From Candidatus Ruminococcus avistercoris (GTDB taxonomy: Bacteria; Bacillota; Clostridia; Lachnospirales; Lachnospiraceae): a stretch of 46,166 nt of DNA. Below, piece by piece: positions 7,687 to 15,384 of the stretch (within the stretch, counting starts at the first letter, position 1; each line of letters begins with the position of its first letter). The translations under genes and the position numbers were made by a program. Where the stretch lies: NCBI GenBank assembly GCA_019120315.1, contig DWVJ01000038.1:1-46166 (forward strand). The letters are read 5' to 3'. The notes under the pieces are model-generated. The model did no database searches, was not told where the DNA came from, and was given only the letters and a program-made list of their open reading frames with translations.

Positions 7687-8469
7687 TCACAGCCCCAAAA
7701 GCGCCCTCCAGGTATTTTTCCCGACAATTCCATCGATGGACAGCCTTTTTTGTTTCTGGAATTCCATCACGGCCGCTTTCGTTGCCGATCCAAAGATTCC
7801 GTCCGCCCCGGCAGTACCGATGCCGATTTTATAAACTTGAGCCAGACGTTCCTGGATCAGTCTGGTAATGCCGCCTCTGGCTCCCTGCCGCACCGTTGGA
7901 CATCCATTTAAGGTGTTGGGACCGGCAATCCCGTCCGCCGTCCCGGGATCATATCCCTGCCGGATCAGTTCCTGCTGAAGCCGCATCACCCAGCTGTCCT
8001 TTGCAGGAGATGGCTCACTCTCCTGATTCCCCCACGTTTTTTTAAAAGTATCGAAATTCCCATACCTCTTTTTCAGAATGGAAGGCGTACTTCCCCAGTC
8101 GGGCAGTTGAAAGTGAGGCCGGTCTACCGGCGAAGTCCAGTCGCCTCCCCATTCCAGCCCCAGCGTCTTCCCGATCTGTCCCACGTTTTCAAAAAAGTTC
8201 CCTGATTCATTATAGGCGCCTTTGCCGTCGTTTCGATAAAAGTCAAAAGCTATGCCCCACTGGTGCATGGAACTGTAGGAACTGCCTCTGGCGTTGGTGA
8301 CGATCTGTCCTGGCTTGGTTCTTCCCTGCGCATACAGCGCATCCTGTTCCGCCGCACTTCGAAAGCTTTCTCCGATTTCTATTTTATACCCTCTGTCCGC
8401 ACAGGTTTTTTTCAGTTCTGCCGCTTTTTTCTGCAGGCGGGGATGACATTTGCTGATATCTTGACCCAT
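7687..8469 (-). CDS. M15-family peptidoglycan peptidase with C-terminal peptidoglycan-binding domain
   Basis: A 260-residue cell-wall hydrolase. The N-terminal half (to about residue 125) is an M15 VanY/endolysin-type metallopeptidase. It has SSMHQWGIAFDF (zinc His and Asp) and RPHFQLPDW (last zinc His), and is expected to cut D-Ala- or L-Ala-D-Glu-type bonds in stem peptides. The C-terminal part holds two PG_binding_1-like units, the clearer one being ADGIFGSATKAAVMEFQKQK, then IDGIVGKNTW. There is no signal peptide, which resembles phage endolysins; no other phage gene is nearby. The ATG at 8469 has AGGAG 9 nt upstream; the frame could also open at a TTG two codons earlier, too close to that site. 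Confidence 0.88.
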   Translation of the reverse strand: MGQDISKCHPRLQKKAAELKKTCADRGYKIEIGESFRSAAEQDALYAQGRTKPGQIVTNARGSSYSSMHQWGIAFDFYRNDGKGAYNESGNFFENVGQIGKTLGLEWGGDWTSPVDRPHFQLPDWGSTPSILKKRYGNFDTFKKTWGNQESEPSPAKDSWVMRLQQELIRQGYDPGTADGIAGPNTLNGCPTVRQGARGGITRLIQERLAQVYKIGIGTAGADGIFGSATKAAVMEFQKQKRLSIDGIVGKNTWRALLGL

Positions 8470-8493
8470 ATACAAAATCTCCTTATTATTTCC

Positions 8494-8514
8494 TCACGGA
8501 ACACCATTCCGTGA
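8494..8514 (-). repeat. Perfect hairpin in the 5' leader of the M15 peptidase
   Basis: TCACGGAA (8494-8501) and TTCCGTGA (8507-8514) form a perfect 8-bp stem with a 5-nt loop. It lies just downstream of the -10 box and about 8 nt ahead of the ribosome-binding site. It could be an operator or an mRNA-stabilising hairpin. Confidence 0.55.
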
Positions 8515-8520
8515 TGCTAT

Positions 8521-8549
8521 ATAATATTCTTTTTATGACTTTTTGTCAC
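8521..8549 (-). promoter_or_regulatory. Promoter of the M15 peptidase gene
   Basis: On the minus strand, GTGACA (8544-8549) and TATTAT (8521-8526) are separated by 17 nt, about 50 nt ahead of the start codon. Confidence 0.55.
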
Positions 8550-8808
8550 CGTGGCAAAACGTTGCTGTTAAAAGAACGGATTCTGTTATATAATAAAAAG
8601 GAATCACCGGAGATTCTGATAAATGATTCCAGTACCTTCATATCTGGCTCTTCTGCCGCTTTGTATCTTTTATCTGCTGTTTTCATTTATCCACGACAGC
8701 ACGGTCATCACCGAGAGCGCAGGACGGATGACGAAAGGGAATATTCCCACGCTGTTTTGTAAAGCAGATGTTCCTCCAGAATTTATTCATATTTTTTTAT
8801 TTTTTCTA
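8550..8808. other. Intergenic stretch without a supported gene
   Basis: About 260 nt between the divergent M15 and tRNA promoters. A plus-strand frame opens at 8623 (81 residues, hydrophobic start MIPVPSYLALLPLCIFYLLF) with GGAG 10 nt ahead. It runs through the tRNA promoter, ends in the tRNA leader and matches nothing I recognise, so it is at best the remnant of a truncated membrane-protein gene. Confidence 0.4.
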
Positions 8809-8837
8809 TTGACAATTCATTTTTATAATTGTATAAT
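8809..8837 (+). promoter_or_regulatory. Consensus promoter of the tRNA-Val/tRNA-Met unit
   Basis: TTGACA (8809-8814) and TATAAT (8832-8837) at exactly 17 nt spacing, both perfect matches to the vegetative sigma consensus. Transcription would start about 40 nt before tRNA-Val. Confidence 0.92.
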
Positions 8838-8882
8838 GGCAAAGCAGGTTGCGGTTGGGACCTGTTGAAAAGGAAAAAATAC

Positions 8883-8955
8883 GGGATCTTAGCTCAGCTG
8901 GGAGAGCATCTGCCTTACAAGCAGAGGGTCATAGGTTCGAGCCCTATAGGTCCCA
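8883..8955 (+). tRNA. tRNA-Val (TAC anticodon)
   Basis: A 73-nt cloverleaf with acceptor arms GGGATCT/AGGTCCC, D arm AGCTCAGCTGGGAGAGC, anticodon stem TCTGC/GCAGA with loop CTTACAA (anticodon TAC), T arm GGTTCGAGCC and discriminator A. CCA is not encoded. It is the first gene of a two-tRNA transcript. Confidence 0.95.
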
Positions 8956-8975
8956 TTCCTTTCAAAAATCAATAT

Positions 8976-9049
8976 GGCGAGATAGCTCAGTTGGCTAGAG
9001 CATACGGTTCATACCCGTAGTGTCGAGGGTTCGACTCCCCCTCTCGCTA
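8976..9049 (+). tRNA. tRNA-Met (CAT anticodon), elongator type
   Basis: A 74-nt cloverleaf with acceptor arms GGCGAGA/TCTCGCT (first pair G-U), anticodon stem TACGG/CCGTA with loop TTCATAC (anticodon CAT), T arm GGTTCGACTCC and discriminator A. The paired first position argues against initiator tRNA. A TilS-modified tRNA-Ile2 also has CAT; the overall sequence fits elongator Met better. It follows tRNA-Val by 20 nt. Confidence 0.9.
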
Positions 9050-9064
9050 CTTCTTTTCAGTCTC

Positions 9065-9100
9065 GGAATCCTTGAATCTTAAGGGTTTCGGGATTTTTTT
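9065..9100 (+). terminator. Rho-independent terminator after the tRNA pair
   Basis: GGAATCCTT (9065-9073) pairs with AAGGGTTTC (9081-9089, with G-U pairs), and seven T residues follow at 9094-9100. Confidence 0.8.
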
Positions 9101-9105
9101 ACATC

Positions 9106-9136
9106 AAAAGGCACGGGATCATATCCCATGCCTTTT
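9106..9136 (-). terminator. Terminator of the small lipoprotein gene
   Basis: AAAAGGCACGGGAT (9106-9119) and ATCCCATGCCTTTT (9123-9136) form a 14-bp stem with one C-A mismatch. It lies 48 nt after the lipoprotein stop on the minus strand and can also stop read-through from the tRNA side. Confidence 0.7.
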
Positions 9137-9183
9137 ATCCTTAAAACTCCCGCTGTATCATATCATCTTCTTATATGTTCCCA

Positions 9184-9450
9184 TTAAGCAGCATCCGCAT
9201 CACCGGCTGTGTCAAAGCTGCCGGAACTATTTGTGCCATTATCGCTGTTTGTATCTTCATTATTCTTATCAGAATTGTCAGAACTGTCCGTACTGCTGTC
9301 CGCATTTTCATTCTCTGTGTCAGAACTGCTGTAACTGCCTGTACTGCTGTCCGTCGTGCTGTCGTCGGTTCCGCCGCATCCATAAAACGCGGCCATGGAC
9401 AGCACCGCAACGCCTGCCAGCAGCAATACTCTCAATCGTTTCGTCATCAT
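9184..9450 (-). CDS. Small Ser/Asp/Asn-rich lipoprotein
   Basis: An 88-residue protein with a lipoprotein signal peptide: KRLRVLLLAGVAVLSMAAF, then the lipobox end YGC with the lipidated cysteine near residue 25. The mature part is almost entirely Ser, Thr, Asp, Asn and Gly (SSTGSYSSSDTENENADSST and similar), with no fold visible. Such low-complexity tails usually act as flexible spacers at the outer membrane face or in the wall. AAGGGAG lies about 10 nt before the double ATG. A strong AAGGAGGTGG at about 9505-9515 precedes no start codon. Function unknown. Confidence 0.7.
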   Translation of the reverse strand: MMTKRLRVLLLAGVAVLSMAAFYGCGGTDDSTTDSSTGSYSSSDTENENADSSTDSSDNSDKNNEDTNSDNGTNSSGSFDTAGDADAA

Positions 9451-9567
9451 AATACTGTACTCCCTTCTGTCACATTTTGAAATCCTGGTTGCTTCCCCCC
9501 GTTTTTTCCACCTCCTTTTTCACATAGTATACAGACAAAGCGTGACCATTTTGTGGCAGTCATGTGA

Positions 9568-10236
9568 CTATTCTGTGTAGACCGGTTCCGTCTTCAGCGC
9601 AGCAGGCAAAATCTCCGCCGCGCTGCGTGCCGTCCAGCGGGCTCCCTCTTCTTTTGCTTCCCTGGTTGTCCGAAACCCGAAACCATACGTTACAGCCAGA
9701 AAATCCACACCCGTTTCCCGGGCTCCCCGTGCATCGTAATGGGTATCTCCCACCAGCAAAGTTTCTTTTCCCCCTGCGCCTGCCTTTTTCATTCCCATAT
9801 AGATTAGATCCGCCTTGGTAAAGCTGTCATCTCCATCTGCGCCGCAGACAGCATCCATACAGTGTAAAAGTCCCAGATGTTCCAGCATTTCCAAAGCGAA
9901 ACTTTCTCTTTTCAGCGTAGCCACTGCCAGAAAACACCCTTTCTCTTTCAGAAGGCGCAGCGTCTCTGAAACTTCCGGATAGACGTAAACCTCGTACTTT
10001 CCTTTGCTTTGGTAATATTCCCGATAGGCTCTTACCGCCCTCTTCGTCTCCTGGATGGTCAGCTTTGCCAAGCCGGCAAAAGCCTGCGGCAGCGGCGCTC
10101 CTATGACTTTTCGTACAAACACTTCGCCGGGAAAGGGTTTACTTACCGCCGCAAAAGCTGCCTGATAGGCATGACGAATGCCCTCAAAGGAATTTACCAG
10201 CGTGCCGTCCATATCAAAAAGAATACACTTATACAT
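9568..10236 (-). CDS. HAD-superfamily phosphatase (phosphoglycolate phosphatase-like)
   Basis: A 222-residue class I HAD hydrolase. It shows motif I CILFDMDGTLVNSF, motif II region LAVATLKRESF, the motif III lysine in FTKADLIYMGMK and motif IV LLVGDTHYDARGARETG. A helical cap lies between motifs I and II. These enzymes remove phosphate from small phosphorylated metabolites. It is the last gene of the glycan operon and overlaps the aldolase stop by 8 nt, with AGGAGAAGG before the ATG at 10236. By position it may dephosphorylate a sugar-acid phosphate before CMP activation, as KdsC-like or Neu5Ac-9-P phosphatases do; the substrate is inferred. A general housekeeping phosphatase is the alternative. 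Confidence 0.85.
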   Translation of the reverse strand: MYKCILFDMDGTLVNSFEGIRHAYQAAFAAVSKPFPGEVFVRKVIGAPLPQAFAGLAKLTIQETKRAVRAYREYYQSKGKYEVYVYPEVSETLRLLKEKGCFLAVATLKRESFALEMLEHLGLLHCMDAVCGADGDDSFTKADLIYMGMKKAGAGGKETLLVGDTHYDARGARETGVDFLAVTYGFGFRTTREAKEEGARWTARSAAEILPAALKTEPVYTE

Positions 10237-11824
10237 GATCCTTCTCCTCATACGCCGACCGGGTCAGAAAATGCAGTTCCATCTGCAGCTCTTTTATCTG
10301 TTTGCGGATCCGTTCCTGCCTAAGCGCTGCCGTCTTTGCATCCGTCTGCAGATTCAGTTCCGGGCTGTAATAATGCCTTCCCCTGCGATGGCCGAATCCG
10401 TCAAATCCTGCCAGCGCAGCCTCGTTGACTTTGCATTCTTTCAGCAGTTTCAGCAGCATCAACCCGGCGTTGTCCAGGATCAGTTCGTCCCCGTTTGTAT
10501 ACCGTTTGTAATCCACCCTGAGACTGTTTTCTATTTTGGCCGGGATATTGGAGGTGAGAATCACCAGCACATCCTTCATACTGCGAATTTCCCGTTCAAT
10601 GATGTCCATCCTTTTATGATTGCTCACAAAGCAGGCGTCCATCCGGTACGCCGTATCCACAAAATTTACGCTGATGACATAGGGATGCTCCCGACGGATA
10701 AATTCCATGATTTTTTCGTATTCTTCCTGCAGACTCTGTCCCGGCGCCAGAAGAAGAATCTTCCTGCCGCCAATCCGGTTTCTGATTTCTTCCACCGCCT
10801 TTGCGTCATCGATCTTTCTGTTCTGAAACTGCACATAAAGACGCTCAATTTTTGTTCGGTCGTAAAGCACCTTGTCCTCTCCCGGAATGGACTGAATGAT
10901 TTCTTCGATATCTTTCATGGTCAGCGTCCTTTTGTTCATCAGATAGGAAGCATAGTTGGGATGACAGACATAGCTGGCCGCAATATGGTAGGGAATGGAA
11001 TACCCCCAGTCGTATTGTCGGCGGATGGCTGAAATGTAATCGTCATAAATATCCATCACCATGGTCGTATCATAGCGGGAGACAATATTTTTATTGATAT
11101 ACTGGGTAATCAGCTCGGTGGGCAGATTTCCTGCTCCCCGGCCCATGCCGTAGACCGAAGCGTCCAGGATCAGCGTTCGCTTGGTCTGAATCTTCCCCAG
11201 CACCTGAGCGTTGGAAAACGCCAGCTGAAGATTGTTATGCCCGTGAAATCCCAGATGGATTCCAGAATTCATATTTTTGTCAATCAGATAAAAGCAATGA
11301 GACACATCGTTGCGGTACATGCTGCCCAGGGTGTCTACAATATAAAACGCATAGGGATTCAGCCGGTTGATTTTCTCCACCAGCTTCAGCAGCTCCAGAT
11401 CGCTGTAAAAGACTGTTCCCACCGGCTGCATAAAAACCCGGTAACCTTTTTCCATGATGATTTTCGCCCATTCAAAGGCTTTTTCCATCTCCATCTTGTG
11501 GAAAGTCAGGCGGATTCCTTCGATACTTTTGCCATCACATGGTTCCAGCAGCACCGGATGCAGTTCCTTTTCCCCGATGGCAATCATAGCCACAAACATG
11601 GAGATCCTCTGGCGCTTGGCAAGCAGTTCCCGGATAGCGCCCACACTGTCAAACAGGGAAGATTCCCTGTCTTTTACCATGCCGGTCAAAAAACCGCATT
11701 CTATGATATCGATGCCGGCCCGTTCCAGCTTGTCCAAAATGGAGCAAATCGTTTTCCTGCCGAATCTCCAGTCGTTAATGTACCCTCCGTCCCGCAGGGT
11801 ACAGTCCAGTACCTTTATGCTCAC
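10229..11824 (-). CDS. DmpG-like DRE-TIM pyruvate aldolase with extra C-terminal domain
   Basis: A 531-residue two-domain protein. Residues 1-300 form a DRE-TIM metallolyase barrel closest to 4-hydroxy-2-oxovalerate aldolase. It has LDCTLRDGGY (metal Asp7, Arg11, Asp12), GFHGHNN (metal His194 and His196) and ASVYGMGRGAGNLPTEL (226-238). Enzymes of this type reversibly join pyruvate to an aldehyde. Residues about 353-480 form a second alpha/beta domain starting KILLLAPGQSLQEEYEKI, then VISVNF and DACFVSNHKR. This resembles DUF115/MptE-like folds by eye and is unrelated to the dehydrogenase partner of DmpG. Translation starts at a GTG overlapping the kdsB stop (GTGA) behind AGGAGGGG. No acetaldehyde dehydrogenase is present, so a sugar role is likelier than aromatic catabolism. 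Confidence 0.78.
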   Translation of the reverse strand: MSIKVLDCTLRDGGYINDWRFGRKTICSILDKLERAGIDIIECGFLTGMVKDRESSLFDSVGAIRELLAKRQRISMFVAMIAIGEKELHPVLLEPCDGKSIEGIRLTFHKMEMEKAFEWAKIIMEKGYRVFMQPVGTVFYSDLELLKLVEKINRLNPYAFYIVDTLGSMYRNDVSHCFYLIDKNMNSGIHLGFHGHNNLQLAFSNAQVLGKIQTKRTLILDASVYGMGRGAGNLPTELITQYINKNIVSRYDTTMVMDIYDDYISAIRRQYDWGYSIPYHIAASYVCHPNYASYLMNKRTLTMKDIEEIIQSIPGEDKVLYDRTKIERLYVQFQNRKIDDAKAVEEIRNRIGGRKILLLAPGQSLQEEYEKIMEFIRREHPYVISVNFVDTAYRMDACFVSNHKRMDIIEREIRSMKDVLVILTSNIPAKIENSLRVDYKRYTNGDELILDNAGLMLLKLLKECKVNEAALAGFDGFGHRRGRHYYSPELNLQTDAKTAALRQERIRKQIKELQMELHFLTRSAYEEKDHV

Positions 11825-12552
11825 AGACGTCCCCTCCTCTCCCTCATGACCAGCCGCACATACTCCAGATCTCTGGCTGTGTCTACCGAAAGGGTGTCAG
11901 CTTGTACCGGGATCATCTTCAGCCGTCTTCCATTTTCGATGAACCGCAGTTCGTTAATATCCTCCACAGCCTCATTCTTTCCCCGCGGCGTCTCAGCAAA
12001 AAAACGAAGCGCCTGCAGGGAATAAGCCAGGACGCCCAGATGCTTATAGTAATCAAACAGTACGCTGGTCTTGGGATGGGGCAGGGGACTTCTGGACATG
12101 AAAAGAGCATTTCCCTGATGATCCGTCACCACCTTGATATTGGACTCATCCACCACTTCCACCGGGTGGCGGATTCTCGTCATCAGATTAGCTGCAAAAA
12201 ATCCTGCCATATGCTCCGGAAGTACCTGTTCCATCACGCCGGCTTCCAGCAGCGGCTCATCTGCGTTGACACAGACGTAAATGTCCGCCGGAGTCTGCTG
12301 CGCCGCTTCATAAACCCGTTCCGTACTGGTTTTATGCTCCGGCGAGGTCATAATACAGTTCATTTCGTTCTCCCTGCAAACCCGCTGCACTTCCTCATGG
12401 TCTGCAGCCACATAGATTTCATCGATCCTGTCGGATTTTTTCATCTCCTGATAAACCCACCACACCATAGGTTTCCCCTCAATATCCGCCAGCGGTTTCC
12501 CCGGCAGCCGGCTGGAATGGTATCTGGCAGGTATGATCATCACTGTCCGCAT
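11821..12552 (-). CDS. kdsB: KdsB-type CMP-ulosonate cytidylyltransferase
   Basis: A 243-residue nucleotidyltransferase of the CMP-Kdo synthetase family, which activates a 3-deoxy-2-ulosonic acid with CTP. It shows IIPARYHSSRLPGKPLADIE at residues 6-25, ADEPLLE in place of the usual QGDEPLI magnesium-binding motif, and the C-terminal EDINELRFIENG (compare the ED-hE-LR region). Kdo is a Gram-negative sugar, so a KdsB homologue in this Gram-positive setting is notable; the real substrate may be another ulosonate. The start at 12552 has GAGGAGAAA 5 nt upstream; a longer frame would run into the upstream glycosyltransferase gene. It overlaps the aldolase by 4 nt. Confidence 0.88.
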   Translation of the reverse strand: MRTVMIIPARYHSSRLPGKPLADIEGKPMVWWVYQEMKKSDRIDEIYVAADHEEVQRVCRENEMNCIMTSPEHKTSTERVYEAAQQTPADIYVCVNADEPLLEAGVMEQVLPEHMAGFFAANLMTRIRHPVEVVDESNIKVVTDHQGNALFMSRSPLPHPKTSVLFDYYKHLGVLAYSLQALRFFAETPRGKNEAVEDINELRFIENGRRLKMIPVQADTLSVDTARDLEYVRLVMRERRGRL

Positions 12553-12565
12553 AGTTTTTCTCCTC

Positions 12566-14299
12566 TCATTTTCCAAAAATGCCGGCCAATGCCCGCAGCG
12601 GTCTGGTCAGTTTCCAGCAGGTGGAGTTTTCGTATGTTTCCGCCACCTGACGGATCTGCTCCTCCACATCCAGTGAATCTGCCGTCAAAACGGGAGGCGG
12701 CGCATTTTCCTGACCGGTTCTTTTCTCTTTTCTGTCCCGTTCCCGTTTATACAGATTCCAGTTTTCCATCAGCCGTGCAGACCACATCCGAAGCACCGCA
12801 TCGCTCACCGCCTGATATCCGTCGGGCAGATCACCTATCACTTTTTTACAGCAATTCTCCCCGTCCTGCATGTCAAAGGTCAGGATACTGGGCAGGTAGA
12901 TGGCAATTTCTTCTTTCAGCAGCTGATTTCGTCCGTTGACTTTCAGATCAAAGTGCAGGATCAGGAAATCCCGGATCCGCTCTTTTAAGGGCAGCAGCGC
13001 CTGATTAAATATATTTTCCTCCTCGTAGGAATCCAGCAAAGCCCGGATCACATAATGCTCCTTTACCGCGCCCAGGCAGCCGCCGTTTATCTCCTCCTCG
13101 CTTTCAAATCCAAAGAAAATCCGGTTTAGCCGCATTCTTTTCAGATTCAGCTGTACCCGCATGTCCGGCTGCAGCAGGATGCCGCCCTGCTCATACAGAA
13201 TCCTAAGTCCTGCATATTCCCGGACGAACTCCATATCGCCCTGTTCCATGGCCCGCTCTACGCAAGACGGGTACTTCTTTATCTCCTCTTTTTGAATTTC
13301 CCGAAGGGTAAGCTTGCCCCTGGGAAAATACTCCTTAACCGCCTCTATAAATTTCTCAGAAATGTCTTCTTCTTTGCTGACGCAGATCAGATGCTCCGGT
13401 ATCACATCCCGGTGGATAAAATCAAGGATTTTCCTGGTTTTCTGATCCTTTCGAAGATAGGGATTCAACCGGAAATCTTTCTCGTACTTTTTCAGAAATT
13501 CGATAAAATCCGCCTGAAAAAGAGCCCGGGACTGGAACATATTCCAGTACAGCTGCTTTGCCGTACAGTAAACCACTTCCTCCCGGAAATGCGGATCGCT
13601 GTCATCTAAAAAAGCCGAAAATGCATCGATAATATCGATCATGGAACCGGTAAAGGTGGTGGAAATAGTATTTGCTCTTCGATAATAGCAGTAAAAAGGC
13701 TCCTGCACGTATCCGATGTGAGGATACCTGGTTACCAGAGCAGGGATTAAAGCGATATCCTCAAAAAGCATTTTTTTATACCGTTCCCGTTCCCAGATTC
13801 TCCTGGCATACAGTTTATTGACACTGTAAGTAATGTTGTTTCCCCGGATCAGGTATTCTGCCAGATCGATATCCTTTTCCGCAAAAGTCTGGACTACCGA
13901 TTCCTTTCCTTCCTCCACATAAAGGATCCGCACATCGCACATGACCATGTCGTAGTCTTCTTCCATGGCTTTTTCATACATTTTCTGATACATTTGGGAT
14001 TCCGCCGTATCATCGGAATCCAAAAAAGCGATATACTCTCCCCTGGCCAGTTCCACTCCGGTGTTGCGGGCCATACCAAGTCCCTCATTTTCCTTGTGGA
14101 TTACCCGGATTTTCTGCGGATACGTTCTGGCATAACAGTCGCAGATCCATCCGGAAGCGTCTTCGCTTCCGTCGTCCACCAGGATAATCTCCAATTCATC
14201 CAGCGACTGAGCCAGTACGGAATCCACCGCCCGCTCCAGATACTGTTCCACCTGATAAACGGGTATAATCACCGAAACCTTGATTTTTTCTTCCATCAT
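12566..14299 (-). CDS. GT2 glycosyltransferase fused to a degenerate GT32-like domain
   Basis: A 577-residue protein. Residues 1-220 are a GT-A family 2 domain with VSVIIPVYQVEQYLERAVDS, VDDGS (41-45) and DSDD (94-97). Residues about 300-480 resemble GT32 sugar-binding domains: EYAGLRILYEQGGILLQPDM at 361-380 lines up with the usual DYARL.ILYE.GGIYLDTDV. The first Asp of that DxD is Gln and the second half is PDM, so this domain has probably lost metal-dependent activity. The C-terminus is a charged linker and a basic tail. Two ATGs in tandem follow GGGAGG; the first overlaps the upstream stop. It probably adds sugars to the exported glycan on the cytoplasmic face. Confidence 0.82.
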   Translation of the reverse strand: MMEEKIKVSVIIPVYQVEQYLERAVDSVLAQSLDELEIILVDDGSEDASGWICDCYARTYPQKIRVIHKENEGLGMARNTGVELARGEYIAFLDSDDTAESQMYQKMYEKAMEEDYDMVMCDVRILYVEEGKESVVQTFAEKDIDLAEYLIRGNNITYSVNKLYARRIWERERYKKMLFEDIALIPALVTRYPHIGYVQEPFYCYYRRANTISTTFTGSMIDIIDAFSAFLDDSDPHFREEVVYCTAKQLYWNMFQSRALFQADFIEFLKKYEKDFRLNPYLRKDQKTRKILDFIHRDVIPEHLICVSKEEDISEKFIEAVKEYFPRGKLTLREIQKEEIKKYPSCVERAMEQGDMEFVREYAGLRILYEQGGILLQPDMRVQLNLKRMRLNRIFFGFESEEEINGGCLGAVKEHYVIRALLDSYEEENIFNQALLPLKERIRDFLILHFDLKVNGRNQLLKEEIAIYLPSILTFDMQDGENCCKKVIGDLPDGYQAVSDAVLRMWSARLMENWNLYKRERDRKEKRTGQENAPPPVLTADSLDVEEQIRQVAETYENSTCWKLTRPLRALAGIFGK

Positions 14300-15384
14300 C
14301 TGCCTCCCAGATATTCCAGAATATTTCTCAGTTCATACACCGTACCCGGCACATAATAATGACGCCCGGAAAACTCCCGCCAAAATTTCCGCAGATAGCG
14401 CATCAGCACCGCATCTTCTTTCCAGAGAACCTTCCCCAAAAACAGCCGATACAGCATAACCGTAGGGATATCCAGTCCAAACACCAGCCTGCCTGTCAGC
14501 GCAGCGTTGGAGCATACGGTCAGAAGATTCCATCGCCGTGCATCCCCGTTCAGTAAAATCAATTCCCACGGTACATCACAGTCATACTTTCTGGTCAGCC
14601 CCTGTTCAAAGGCCGTATTTTCTTTATTCCTGGGATGGGGTTTTACCAAAAATCTTCCTTCCCCTATGGTATGGCGGCACTCCTCCATCAGCGAAAGATC
14701 GTTGGTCGTGATCCCCTCCGCCCTGAAGGACTGCTCCAAAAACAGGAAGTCTTCCCACTGCTGCGGTTTTTGATAAGCAAAAACCGCGTTCATACATTCC
14801 CGCAAGCGCTGATTTCCAAGGGAGACCTTCGGCAGCCGCCTGTTGGGAATGCCGTCTCCCCGCATGGCAAGGCGTGGTTCGTACAGCAGCGTATTCGTCA
14901 CCAGCTCACCTATCTTTTTCCCTTCTTCGGTCCGGTTGACCATCGCTCTGTCTTCTTTGAGGTAATCGATCACATAGGAAGAAAAACCGTCCTCATACCA
15001 GATAAACTGTGGATGCCTCTCATAGAGACGGCAGGCCAGCATCCGGGAAAAGGTATCAAAATTGGCGAAATATACCGCTTCATAATCTGCCGGTTCGTCA
15101 TTTAAGATCCAGCGGAAAATACTGTCTGTTTTCTCATACCCTTCTTTGATTTTTTCTGCCTCTCCCGATACATACTGGCGGCATAGTTTTGCCGTCTTAG
15201 CATACAAGATACGCTCAAACAGTCTGCTTTCCTGTAATCGCTGTGTATAATCCGACGCCCCCGGCAAAAGATCCGTGAGCAGAAGTTCGGTCTGCTTCCC
15301 CCGCAGAAGTGTATGTCTGATATGCAAAGCGGTAAACAGCTGATAAACGGAATTCACGATCATCAATGTCGCCTTCTCTTTCAT
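14296..15384 (-). CDS. GT52/polysialyltransferase-like glycosyltransferase
   Basis: A 362-residue GT-B-like protein. It opens with a short strand and TLMIVNSVYQLFTALHIRHT, the pattern of CMP-sugar-using capsular sialyltransferases (the YQL near the N-terminus is typical of GT52 and related polysialyltransferase families). It later has GEGRFLVKPHPRNKENTAFE, the KPHP/PHPR motif of those families, then TVCSNAALTGRLVFGLDIPT near the nucleotide site. I cannot separate GT52, GT38 and KpsC/KpsS-type relatives by eye. With KdsB two genes away, a CMP-ulosonate is the likely donor (inference). It overlaps the preceding gene by 4 nt (ATGA) with AGGAAGGAG upstream. Confidence 0.7.
   Translation of the reverse strand: MKEKATLMIVNSVYQLFTALHIRHTLLRGKQTELLLTDLLPGASDYTQRLQESRLFERILYAKTAKLCRQYVSGEAEKIKEGYEKTDSIFRWILNDEPADYEAVYFANFDTFSRMLACRLYERHPQFIWYEDGFSSYVIDYLKEDRAMVNRTEEGKKIGELVTNTLLYEPRLAMRGDGIPNRRLPKVSLGNQRLRECMNAVFAYQKPQQWEDFLFLEQSFRAEGITTNDLSLMEECRHTIGEGRFLVKPHPRNKENTAFEQGLTRKYDCDVPWELILLNGDARRWNLLTVCSNAALTGRLVFGLDIPTVMLYRLFLGKVLWKEDAVLMRYLRKFWREFSGRHYYVPGTVYELRNILEYLGGR

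Noticed and set aside
8623..8868. 81-codon hydrophobic frame between the M15 gene and the tRNAs
   Set aside because: It reads through the consensus tRNA promoter and ends in its leader. It has no recognisable family; at most it is a truncated remnant.
9500..9520. Strong Shine-Dalgarno-like AAGGAGGTGG on the minus strand
   Set aside because: No start codon with an open frame follows at a proper distance.
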